DNA of 64,000 nucleotides from Malachius bipustulatus (lineage: Eukaryota; Arthropoda; Insecta; Coleoptera; Melyridae), in NCBI GenBank assembly GCA_910589415.1, contig OU342632.1, positions 16,371,507 to 16,435,506 on the forward strand, read 5' to 3'. The translations under genes were made by a program, and so were the position numbers. The notes beneath the pieces are model-generated. The model was not told the DNA's origin and did no database searches. It was given only the letters and a program-made list of their open reading frames with translations. Shown here one piece after another: positions 11,845 through 23,300 of the stretch; position 1 is the stretch's first letter; each line of letters starts with the position of its first letter.

Positions 11845-12317
11845 AATAATTTGGTTTCTTGGATAAAACACAAAGCAAGCTCCTAACGGTAAAGAAGTAA
11901 CGGAAGTCGAATACAATACATCGGATGAAGACAAGGGATGTCTCAACTATAAATAGGCTGGATTTTTCAAGAGAAATTCATTCAGAAATCTGATCCAGAT
12001 CCTGAAACACCCGAGTTACTAAGCCTAGAAAGAAGCAATTCTCCGCCTAGAAGAAGTAACTCATCCTCTCATTACCTACCGTACGCCGAATATACCTATT
12101 TCTATCTTCATGCCAAGACCTGCCCTATAATTTGGAAAGCTTGTCTATTCAAGAGAGCCGTTCTGGAACGCTTGACTACCCAAGAGAGCCGATTATAGCT
12201 GTCAGGTTTGACTGATTTGGGATTTCCTATAACAGTTTCCCTCGAGAAGTTTTCTGTTGATAAGTAACAACACCGTCAATCAGTCAAGTCATTGCCAAAT
12301 CTCGCCACGGTCCCGCA

Positions 12318-12545
12318 ATGTCAGACATACAGTCAACCACCGATGCCGCCGCCCTCGTCGACGCCGCCTCCAACACCGCCGCCCCCGATGTCGCCGTCAC
12401 CGATGCTGCAAATGGTTCAGAACTAGCCCAACGATATCCGGTCACTCCATCTGTTCGAGAAGGTGCCAATATATTGCAGTCTTCAATCAGGTGGTATAAC
12501 CCAAATCCGCACGCCATCATCCAACAATTGAATACAGGCCAATAA
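12318..12545 (+). CDS. Unrecognised 75-residue ORF, Ala/Asp-rich start, ending at AATAAA
   Basis: An ATG opens MSDIQSTTDAAALVDAASNT, followed by an alanine/valine/aspartate-rich stretch and then RWYNPNPHAIIQQLNTGQ and a stop. The local base composition is far more GC-rich than the surroundings: the first half is a run of GCC-type codons, and all three forward frames and one reverse frame are open, so the open state alone is weak evidence. The stop codon overlaps an AATAAA hexamer, which would suit a 3' gene end. No domain recognised. It might be the 3'-terminal exon of a host gene or a retroelement remnant. Confidence 0.3.
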   Translation: MSDIQSTTDAAALVDAASNTAAPDVAVTDAANGSELAQRYPVTPSVREGANILQSSIRWYNPNPHAIIQQLNTGQ

Positions 12546-15500
12546 AAGTCGGTATTGTATCCAAATTTTATGACACCTCTTCTTGTTTATTTACTTAACA
12601 CAGTTTTCTTTTGTCCACTAGCATCAAAGAAGAAGCCGGGGTGAAAGCAAAGCAGGCTACTCGACTACCCTGTGCAATATTGCCTAACTGTACGAATTTT
12701 CTCAACTTTTAATCCACTTTAGAACATATTTGTTAAATACGTCAATTTTCCACTTTACGTCCAATTTCCACTTTAGTTTGGTCAAAATGAAAATGAAAAG
12801 GTAAATCTTTGAAATCACAAACAAAATTTGGTTTTTCCTTGGACTGGAATTGGTACTGATGTTTATTAGCAAAAAGCCATTCAAGAATCATGAAGTTGTT
12901 TTCTCAACTTAAAAAAAAAGGTTTATGTGCACTACTTCTTTCACCTTAAATAATCTCAGACGTCCTATTAACGCGAGGTATACTCTTTTAAACTAACTCG
13001 CATCAACAAACATTTACTAACAAAAAGGTATACCGCCGTTAGGAGAAAAGTGATCACTGACTAGGTTGATCATTCCTCTGCAGGCGGGAATGAATCGCAA
13101 ACATGACCGGCGGTGAGTTGAAGACCTTGCACTCTCGTAAAGTGTTGATATGCCGTTTATGGTATTATTTAACTGGTGGAATTCTAGCACAATAAACTCC
13201 ACCCAATTTAATTCAAACAAAAAAAAAGAAAAGCAAAAAAAAAGAAAATAATATAATAAATGAGGTACACATTTCATAACCAGGTGAAAATGGTCAAAAT
13301 AGCAAAAGAAAAGGAAAAGAGAGATTGCCGTGTTGCAATTGGTCTGAAAAGAAGGTGTGGTTAAAATTTTGGGAAAATTCCTCCTGCCTTGCCGAAACTC
13401 CGGCTACCTTAGTTTATCAGAAATAAAGTAACTTAAATTAAATACGAATTTGTCTGAGGTGAAATAAATGTAGGTATTAAACTATCCCTTTTGTTTTCTT
13501 TCCACCATTATTTCTGCATACCTTATCCAGGAACCTATGAGGTTACCTACAAAACAAGGCACAACATTTGGGGTTTTCAAAAAAGAAAAATAAAAGATTT
13601 TTCTAGACGATCATCGAGCCAGGGGGGTGAGTGGTCACACCATATTTTTTGATAAACAACAATAATGTAAGATTATTTATTTTATAAAAATATAAAAATA
13701 CACTTAACATTTTTAATAATAATTAACAATAATAGGTTCACTTGTTCAATAAAACGGCTATTTCAATTGACTTAAATTATAATAATTAACTATATTAAGA
13801 TAGAAAATCTTAGTCAATATCAAACAGTCGTTATTTCAAGTGTATAGGTACGTAATCAGGTTTCTTGAATACTAGCTTAATGTTTTAAACAGTTTGGTCT
13901 TAAAAGACATTATCTATTGTATTAATTGACTTATTATTCATTCAGTACTTAATAAGGTGTTATTTTTTAAACATACAGGAAAATAATTAATTATCCGTCT
14001 ATCTATTGAAAAAAATGTTACTATTTTACACAAGTATGCACCTATATGCTGATCATGATCCTAATGTAAGTCCAATACAATTTCATTTTGTTATCGGTAA
14101 GATACTGGTAATAAATAATGTAAGTAACCATATTTTCCTTGGAAGTATTACATAATATTTCATTAAAGTGTATAATCCTAATTTTATATAAAATGTTTTG
14201 CTTATTTTTTTTAGATTAGGTACTCTTACACTTTCGATGACAGTATCATTAAATACATAATATAGTATCAACCAAATTAAATACAATTATAAAAATATAA
14301 TAAAACAAACTAGTAAGTGTGTATAAAAGTGGTGGAAGTGATTGTACATTATACATATACATACAAAAAATGAAGTCCAATAAAAATAAATCGTCTTTTC
14401 AAGGTATTTTCAATGACATGTTATTTCCGCTTCTAATCGCAGAATTATACCCGAGAAAAATAATTACACATATAAAATGTTTATTCATATTCAATTAAAT
14501 GTAGACGATTCAAGTAGGTAGCAATAATAGCATCAAAATTATTTCATCCGTAGAAAAAAAATAAGGTGATAGCTTAGAGCAAAAGGGAGCAAATTTTAAC
14601 TCAACGCCGAACATTATGCCTTTCATCTCTTAAAAGATATGAGATAAGGTTGAGTTTTTTCAAATAGGAGCTATTTTATAATATTTTCTGAAAAGGATGT
14701 TGCAAAATTTTGAATTTGCAACAGATTGCAAAAGAAAATTTGCAAAATAATTTTCTCAAGATATTATTAGAAATCTGAAAAAATAATTGTTATAGCTGTA
14801 CAATCGAATTCAATTTTTGACGTTTTGTACTTTACTAAAGCACTGGTTCTGTAAATATCTTAAAATCGATTTTGATACTCTATACAATGTGCTGAAAGGC
14901 GAGATTAATACAGAGCGTGAAAGGTTAATAACTCATTTTTTGAAATTCATCAAATTTAATAATAAGGTACTCTAATCCAATTAAAAATAATTGATTATTG
15001 CACCTTTAAAAATTAGAAACTTTTCTGTAATAATTTCAGTTTTAAAATTATGTTTTTTTTCAGAAACTCAGTGAATAGCCGTTTATCACAAGTAAAACAA
15101 AGATGAAGTTATTCGAGAAATTATAGTATATTATTCAACCAGTTGAAAATTATGGAGGTACTATTCACGAGGACGAAACTTTTAATAGCAGCCTTAGGGT
15201 AGAGTTGGAACATTCAAGTGAATAATGTCCATTCTCCGCGAGATAAAGCCGCTATTTTCTCTACGATTATATAAGAAAATCATTATACCTATACAGCTTA
15301 AAAGTTTTTATAAGTAGATAATAATAATTACGCACCACGTTATTAGGACATGCGTGTCCAGACTCGCTCTGACTTATAGGTACATATGTGTGTTGCCAGA
15401 GCTATGAAGGCGTTCGATGCGGTGATTTCTTGTATCTGCTCAGTTGCGATTGGCTCTAACTGGTGATTTTTATTTTACTATTTCACCGGTTATGCTGTAA

Positions 15501-15900
15501 TTTGTAAATATGCTTCTATTATCTAACGGCATTAGGAATGCACATAAATTTTAAACTGAAATCAGAGGATAATGAACGATACCTAGAGAAATTCTAGTTA
15601 CTTGACGTTGGTATTTTTCAATGGTCTTATATGTATAAATCTGTAAATAAGAGTTTTTGGAGTTGCTAGTAAAACATAAACACATGAAAAAATTTAAATT
15701 TTCACTTCTCTATGATACCTATATACATATATTTCTCTTATCATAATGAACTCAACAAATTCGTAGTGATGACTAATAGTCCTACCCACCTACCTATCAA
15801 ATATTATGTAACAAATAAATCATCATTCATCGTCACTTTTGATAAGAGTTTTTTTTTATGAGAAGTTTAAAAAAAGAGATGAACACTATTTTTTTATAAT
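12546..15900. other. Gene-free AT-rich stretch
   Basis: No gene, RNA gene or clear repeat recognised. Poly-A and poly-T runs and short open frames (12702-12884, 13017-13277, 14083-14286, all minus) have the composition expected by chance. Confidence 0.5.
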
Positions 15901-16484
15901 ACACAGGGTGCTCATTTCATGTGAAGATATTCAAATATATCAAAAACTACGCAGCGGATCAAAAAAGTGGGTGCTAAATTTGTTAGTCCGGAAGGGGGAC
16001 ATCCGATGATACCAAACTCGACCACTCTAATCCGACCCTCTATAATAGGGGTGGGAAGCAGGAACTTTGCAATCTTAAATGAGAACCCACGTTTTTATAG
16101 CAGATTCAGGTTTTACGACCAAAAATACGAAGTATATTTGTCAGGAATATTTTTTTCGATTTATGATAGATGGCGCTGTAATCGACGAAATGATCTATTT
16201 TTCAAATTTACCCCCCGCCCCCCCTGCATGGCGGGGGGTGGAGGTAGCAATTTCCTACGTGTTTTCACCCATAAAATCCGAATCTGCAATAAAAAACGTG
16301 GGTTCTCATTGAAGATTACAAAGTTACTGCCCCCACCCTATGGGATGGGGGTAGGTTAGTGGAGTTTGGTATCATCGGATGTCTCCCCCTTCTAGACGAA
16401 CAATTGCCATTGCCCACTTTATTTTTGTGATGCGTGGTTTTTGATATATTTGAATGCCTCCAGATAAAATAAACACCCTGTATA
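15901..16484. mobile_element. Foldback MITE, family B (acacagggtg ... caccctgtat)
   Basis: The arms at about 15901-16125 and 16270-16484 are inverted copies. Shared blocks: catccgatgataccaaactc, the run of C/G around the accactctaa block, gagaacccacgttttt, and aatatatcaaaaac. The centre carries tatgatagatggcgctgtaa and a C-rich tract with its G-rich partner. Partial relatives occur at 39811-40060 and 41040-41290, recognised by the gatagatg-cgctgt and aaatccgaatct blocks. Open frames 15967-16359 and 16316-16690 are shadows. Confidence 0.8.
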
Positions 16485-16505
16485 ACAATTTTACGCACCT
16501 TATTT

Positions 16506-16670
16506 ATACCTCGCGGCCTAAATAACGTGCAGTAACTGACATTATTAAAAAAGCGATTTCGGAGAAACGGTAAGCAGAAATTTATATTTGGAGGAACATT
16601 TCTGCCGTCTCTCCGAAATCGCTTTTCTAGTAATGTCAGTAAATGCACGTTATTTCGGCCGTGAGGTATA
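16506..16670. repeat. Compact foldback, arms about 75 bases
   Basis: The sequence atacctcgcggcctaaata ... cgatttcggaga is followed after a short loop by tctccgaaatcgctttt ... tatttcggccgtgaggtat. Arms match almost throughout (also acgtgca and tgacatta blocks). It does not end in the CAGGGTG motif of neighbouring elements and begins about 20 bases after the family B MITE. Confidence 0.8.
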
Positions 16671-17031
16671 GTCGCGATTAAATTACTCAAAACGGATTAT
16701 GAAATGAATGACTTTAATGACAAAAGTGAAACTTAACACTTATAAAACTACTGGAAGTTCTCTTCAATCTGAGACCGAGAACCCGCTCTCATCTTCATCT
16801 TATCTTCATCTCATCATTATGGCTGCTTAGCATTATGCACATAAGAACCTAATTATATAAAATGACATTTCATTTACAGGAGTATAAAAAATCTCATATA
16901 GACTCATAGGGGCGCATAAAACATTAAATGTCACTACTTGCAGAAACTCTGAAAACCATGCATCAGAAAGTAGTTTTTACTTAATCTGCCACCTTTACCT
17001 AATTTCCATTTACCAAAACAAACATCGCAAT

Positions 17032-17335
17032 CTATCCCTGTCCACTTCCTTCCTGATCTGATGAAGTAACCACATACTCCAGTGACAGTCTTTTCTTTAC
17101 CACCTCCCTCTGGACCTCACAGAGTCGCTGGGCGCTGCAGAGCGGTGTGTCATGCATGAATGTTTTGTTGAAATTCTTCCTGTGAACGACATATTGCCTC
17201 CTCATCAGACTATAATCGATGCAAGGGCTGAATCTGAACCCCCATAGGATCTCTCGGCTCAAATAGGAGGTCTGGCTTGTCGAGGAGTTGCCTGTCAGGA
17301 CGGAGGAACCAGTTAATACGGCCAGTACTTCAAAT
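17032..17335 (-). CDS. Kir exon 4 (end of cytoplasmic domain, stop)
   Basis: Acceptor cccttttctag before 17335. The split Lys codon joins to FEVLAVLTG, then QTSYLSREILWGFRFSPC, then TPLCSAQRL and a tail ending at TAG (17034-17032). The order FE-VLTG, TSYL-EILWG-RF and TP-CSA is that of the Kir C-terminal domain. The last 35 residues are charged and not family-conserved. No PDZ-type ligand is evident. Confidence 0.92.
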
Positions 17336-20300
17336 CTAGAAAAGGGAGGTTGTTTGGTTAGAGTGCTGCTACTAGAATAACGGCTTTGATCATCTCGTAA
17401 ATTGAATTGGACACTTTCAAGATGACCATGGCTATAAAAAATGTTGAAATTTGGTAAAATGAATTTAAATTGCTTCGAAGGAGGAGTACTTACTTGGTAT
17501 TGTACATCAAATCTTTGGCAGACACGTCCCATAGGGGACTTTCATGGTCGATTTTGTGAATAATGTCGACAGGCCAAATGAGTGTTCCGTAGGGTTGAAT
17601 TTTAAGCTCCACTACATGATTTGGATTTATTTCTCCTTCGGGAGAGCAAAACTCTTTTACTAGGAAGACGTTGATTTTGCTGTTAACCCAGTGCTTGAAT
17701 GTGTAATCATTTACTCGGAATATTAGGCAAAGCTGTCCATTCCGGAGACTTATCTGAAAAATAATAGGTATAATATGTATGAAAAAAATTTGTCACAATA
17801 TAAAAAAATAAATTTCTTTACACAATTTCATAACAAAAGTACTGGGAGGGTTTAAATAACAATCAGGCAGATAATTAAAGAAACGTGGATAAAAGCTAAG
17901 GTGTTTAAATTGTTAAGCTCTTGAACAAAATATAAGAACATTGACCGAGCAGAATTAGATGACAAGTTTAAACAGCTAAAGAGAGCATCGGCTTAGACAC
18001 ATGAGAGCTTCTGGTTTTTAAAATTGGTTTTTACTCCAACAACGAATTATTTAGAACACCATAGAAGTTGTTGTCCATGAAGACGATATTGAAATTACAC
18101 TTAAACAAAGAGATTACTAATTCCAAAGATACTCTCTAAACCTAGAGTTTCCTAAAAGTGGCGAATGTCAAATAAAAGGGTTGAGTTAGCGAGTCTGAAT
18201 ATCTTCAAGACCAATTAGGTAGTTGCACCTGTCCTTCTCGGCAAAGGATCAAGTCTTTTATGTGATTTTTCAGATCTTCTGAATTTATTGTCAATCGAAG
18301 ACTTCCATTAAGAGTACTATCTATTTTCAATCGAATGGAGCAAAATTAATTGGGTCACAGAAGTCCAAAATAGTTGGTAGGGTGCAAATATAATTACACG
18401 GCGAGAGAATCAAGACCCTCAAGCTCACCGCATATAGATCGACTCAGGTATGCACTCGAAAAATTCGGAAGATGCCAAAAAAGATGAAGAATTATGTTGC
18501 TAGTTGATTAGTTTCCAAGGTTCCATCGCGAAGTTGTTCTCGAACAAAAAAATGAAGTCGCTACTTACGCTTGCAGTATAATAGTCTACAAGTCTTCATA
18601 ATAAAATAACGGTCTTCAGCGAAGTACCTGTTGTGTTAAAAGGGTGGAGGTGCGGGTGGGGGTACTGTACTCATTTGGGATGGGGAGTGCTTGTGCCGAG
18701 GTCAGGGTTGAATCGAGTATTTTGAACAAATTAAAAAAATAACCTTGATCAAGCAGATTTTTATATATTTTTTATAGTTACTCCATAAGATGATTCTGGA
18801 AGACAGTATCTAGTGGGGAGTGCATGGGCCAGGGCCAAGGTTGAGTAGAATATTTTGAAGAAAATATAAAAACCTCGATCAAGCAGATTTTTATAGATTT
18901 TTGTAGTTACTTCATAAGATGGGTCTGGAATACAGCATCCCACAACCGCGCCATATCAATAAAACTAAGGGCTTCGAAATCAGAAAAAGAGAGAATTGAC
19001 AACTCACCACAGCTTTTTTACTAAAAACGCATTCCCATGTCCGTTGAGTTGGTCTGCTAATCTTCACATACACGACCGATATAAACGCTCCATCTATGAA
19101 GATAACCGCCAAGGTGCTAGCGGTTAAGACCACCCATCCAAATCTGCAATATTCCGTTGGATAGAAATATCCATACCCAGTAGTAGTGATCGTTTCCATT
19201 CCCAACATGAAGTAGCTGGTGAAGTGATTGGTCCCCACGATGCACATGTTATGGTCTGCGAGATCGTCAAAGTCGCCACTTGCCCAGGCATCAAACAGGA
19301 AGAATCCGCTGAATAAAAGGTAAGCGAAGGCATTCACCAGAACTACGGTGAACATGATCCAGCGCCATCGAAGATTCACCAGGGTGGTGTAGAGATCGCG
19401 CATGTAACTCAATTTGTCGGGGATCTTGTGAAGGTGGACATTTACGCGACCTCTTTTTGACATAACTCTTGGGTCCTGGCATTGCTGCTGTCGAGGATTC
19501 TGACTCCTGCTGTAAAAATATCGGAGCATTATCATAATGGAATAATTATTACTATTAATGCTTTTTAAATACAGAAAAAAAGCAGCTGCCATAAAAAAAT
19601 GCGAGTTTTCAATGTATTGACATATTTTGAGGCTTTGAGCCAAAAAATACCGGCCTGTCTGTGAGCGGACCTGCAGGCTAAACCACTAGCCGATTTCATT
19701 CAAATTTGACGACAACATGATGTAAGTCAAGACAGGTCAGAGCCGGAAAAAATGTTTCCGGAATATTGAAAAGAGGATGGATATGCCGGAAAAAACGTCC
19801 AAAGCATCACTTTTCACGTGAATTAGAATTTTATACAAAAAATACCTCCACAGAGCTACACAAAATCCCATCAATGCTTGCTTTGATTTTTGAAAAAATA
19901 TGGAGTGAACTTCAATGGGGAACCCCTTGAAACAAAACCAATAAAAGGATTCTTTTCGTCAAGAGACCTTTATGGTAAACTGATTCAAAATGGATAAATT
20001 ATATTTGCCGACTAAAAAACTTTCTTATAGAATATTTTTCCTAGTAAAAACCATTCTTATTGATTTTTCTCGGCCAATATGAAAATGCCATAAAATACAG
20101 GATGTTCCTGTAAAAAAAATAGACGATGTCGTCATTACTGAGTCAAGGAACATCCCTAAATTGAAATCATTAGACCAATTTAACAAAAGTAGTCTCTTTA
20201 TTCCATTGTCCAACAGTGTCGTCAAACAAAAATTGGGAAGCAACCTTAAGGCCGCATTTCCCCGTTGTCCAGCCGAAAGATACTTTAACGGATTAAGGTG

Positions 20301-23300
20301 CTCAATTTTTTAATTTTTAATTTTGTTACTTATTTAGTGAAATTTTGATATTTTCCCCGAATTTCTTCAATTTGAATATTGTGATACATAATAATGCCTG
20401 TCCCGGTTTTATCTGTCAGTTTTAATTTTTAATTGTTATCTTCCTACCCAAGTTTAGGCCTTGTTTTCACTTTGACTTTGAATTATACAGGGTGGTCCAA
20501 CTTAAGACGTCAGGACTTTACCAAACGACAGATAACGTTAAAAAGAGAAGCTAACATTATTTTAACGTTATCTATCGTTTGGTAAAGTCCTGACGTATTA
20601 AATTGGACCAACCTGTATAAGGGGGCCCCTCGTGACTCAACTGGTGTTGTTATGATTGCTTTTCGATTTTTGTTTGACGATACAGTTGTCATGGAGGAAA
20701 GAGACTACCGTAATACATAAGTGTAGTTTGGGTACCGAAAATTGTACCGTCTCTTCTTTCACCTAAATTTATGTAACGTTAAGCCAGTATAATATTATTA
20801 CTAACTATATGCCGTTCACATATTAAAAAAGCATTGGTAGGCCATGAACTTTTGTTTTTAGGTTTACAAAAATGAAAACTCCCTGGATCTTGATTGACAA
20901 TATCAGCTGATCAAGGTATTGAAGGTTAAGTAAACACCGACACTTGTCAAATAGCTCAAATTGCCTCAGCTGATTAACAGCCCTGTTGTCTAATTGAAGT
21001 TTTAGTATATTATCTAGGATAATTTTTATTCGGACAAATTTTTCTCGAACTGTCAAATAAATATTAATTTTTTGACATTATAAATTTCATAATGCCGAAA
21101 TTAATATCGATTGAAGAAAAAATTCGTATAAAAAAGGCATTCAAGTTATTTAAATCTGAAAATGAAAACCTAAGTGAACGTCAAGTCATTTTGAAAGTAA
21201 AACACATTTGGGGTGTAAGTATTATTAAGTGTACACCTGATAAAATGATGTTACGTAATTTTCCTCTTTTATAGCATTCAGTAAATGCGATTGAAACGGG
21301 CAGACGACCTAAACCAGACAATAATTATGAAAATTTCACGCCATCAATTTTCAGCCAATAAAGTACGAGCATTGCTTACAGTTGCCATGGTTATTTGTGT
21401 ATTATATCGGAAATTTTCTCCTGCAGGGGTAAGCTGGAGAGTATTATAGTGGAAATTTTTTTGACGTTTAATAGTGACAAACCGGATCTTTATAAATGTC
21501 AACTGTTGACTGTTGCTGTTATTAATATTAATCAACCAATGCGTTTTGTTAAAGTTTCTATTATAATTTAATATTGAAGTGATGTTTTCGCGTATTACCA
21601 CGTCATGAAATCACGGATTCACTATCGAAAAAATGATCTGAAGAAACCTAATTTACCTAATTTAGTAATTCTATGTGAAATAGGTAGGTACTTACATAAT
21701 TTTTCGGATTAACTCACGGCGAAATCATGGGGGTTCGACCACTTTATCTTTATAATTAATTGTATGGCACTTTTTGTTGGCAGAATCCATCTGCTGAGCA
21801 AATCCTTGCGCTTTGGAAAGAATGGCATCTAATCAATACTAATCATAATTACTATTATACCGCAATTGTCGACTTATCATTATCAAAAAACACATTCGGC
21901 TGGTGAAGTTTATAAACTAAAATTTGTGTTTGACAGCGCTAATAATGGCGGCGCAGTTATTAAACGTCAGTTTGGCGTTGTCAAGTGATTATGTTACGCC
22001 TCCATGTCATATTTTTATTTCACAATTAAATTGTAATTTTTCTATTCAAAACTAATTTTGTTGTGAAATTTTCTTTCCAAATACCACTCGAAATCAAATT
22101 ATACCAGGAAATTTTGTTCTCGCTTACGAATATTTTAAGAAAATTATCCCTCGCCTTCGGCTCGCGATAATTTTCAAAATATTCGTGAGCTCGAAAAAAT
22201 TTCCGGAAATAATTTGACCTCTAGTGGTATTACATATGAAAATTTCACGCCATCAATTTTCAGCCAATAAAGTACGAGCATTGCTTACCGTTGCCATGGT
22301 TATTTGTGTATTATATCGGAAATTTTCTCCTGCTGGGCTAAGCTGGAGAGTATTATAGTGAAAATTTTTTGACGTTTAAAAGTGACAACCCGGAACTTTA
22401 TAAACGTCAACTGTTGACTGTTGTTTTTATTAATATTAATCAACCAATGCGTTTTGTTAAAATTTCTATTATAATTTAATATTAAAGTGATGTTTTCGCG
22501 TATTCTGAAGAAACCTAATTTACCGAATTTAGTAATTCTATTTGAAATAGGTAGGTATAGGTACTTACCTACATAATTTTTCGGATTAACTCACGGCGAA
22601 TTCATGGGGGTTCGACCACTTTATCTTTATAATTAATAATTGTATTATGGCACTTTTTGTTGGTAGAATCCATCTGCTGAGCAAATCCTTGCGCTTTGGA
22701 AAGAATGGCATCTAATCAATACTAATCATAATAATTACTATTACCGCAATTGTCGACTTATCATTATCAAAAACCACACTCGGCTGGTGGGCTGGTGAAG
22801 TTTAGAAACTAAAATTTGTGTTTGACAGCGCTAATAATGGCGGCGCAGTTATTAAACGTCAGTTTGGCGTTGTCACGTGATTATGTTACGCCGCCATGTC
22901 ATATTTTTATTTCACAATTAAATTGTAATTTTTCTATTCAAAGCTAATTTTGTTGTGAAATTTTCTTTCCAAATACCACTCGAAATCAAATTATACCAGG
23001 AAATTTTGTTCTCGCTTACGAATATTTTAAGAAAATTATCCCTCGCCTTCGGCTCGCGATAATTTTCAAAATATTCGTGAGCTCAAAAAAATTTCCGAAA
23101 ATAATTTGACCTCTAGTGGTATTACATGTGAAAATTTTACGTTTCGGAAAGATTTGCAACGACTGATTTGGCAATATAACTGGAAAAACGAACATTTTAC
23201 TGTAGGAAAACTTTTGGAAGACGAACGTAAACATTTTGATTTTGAAAAGGGGAGAACTAGTTTATTTAAAATTCTTAAATCTCTTGGCTATAAGTATAAA

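Larger units (their letters stand above)
21341..23127. repeat. Tandemly duplicated ~0.9-kb insertion in the transposase pseudogene
   Basis: Copy 1 (21341-22235) and copy 2 (22250-23127) both start ccatcaattttcagccaata and end cctctagtggtattacat. The same 14-base sequence, (a/g)tgaaaatttYacg, lies before copy 1 (21327), between the copies (22236) and after copy 2 (23128). Copies differ by small indels and substitutions. There are no obvious terminal inverted repeats and no coding sequence. The spacer pattern suggests a target-site duplication shared by two tandem copies. Confidence 0.8.

Noticed and set aside
15967..16690. Open frames of 130 and 124 codons
   Set aside because: They fall inside two foldbacks and read C-rich and G-rich tracts; no protein similarity.
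22078..23122. A CRISPR-like array or bacterial terminator from the repeated hairpins
   Set aside because: Only two copies 893 bases apart, in a clearly eukaryotic setting, inside a tandem duplication.
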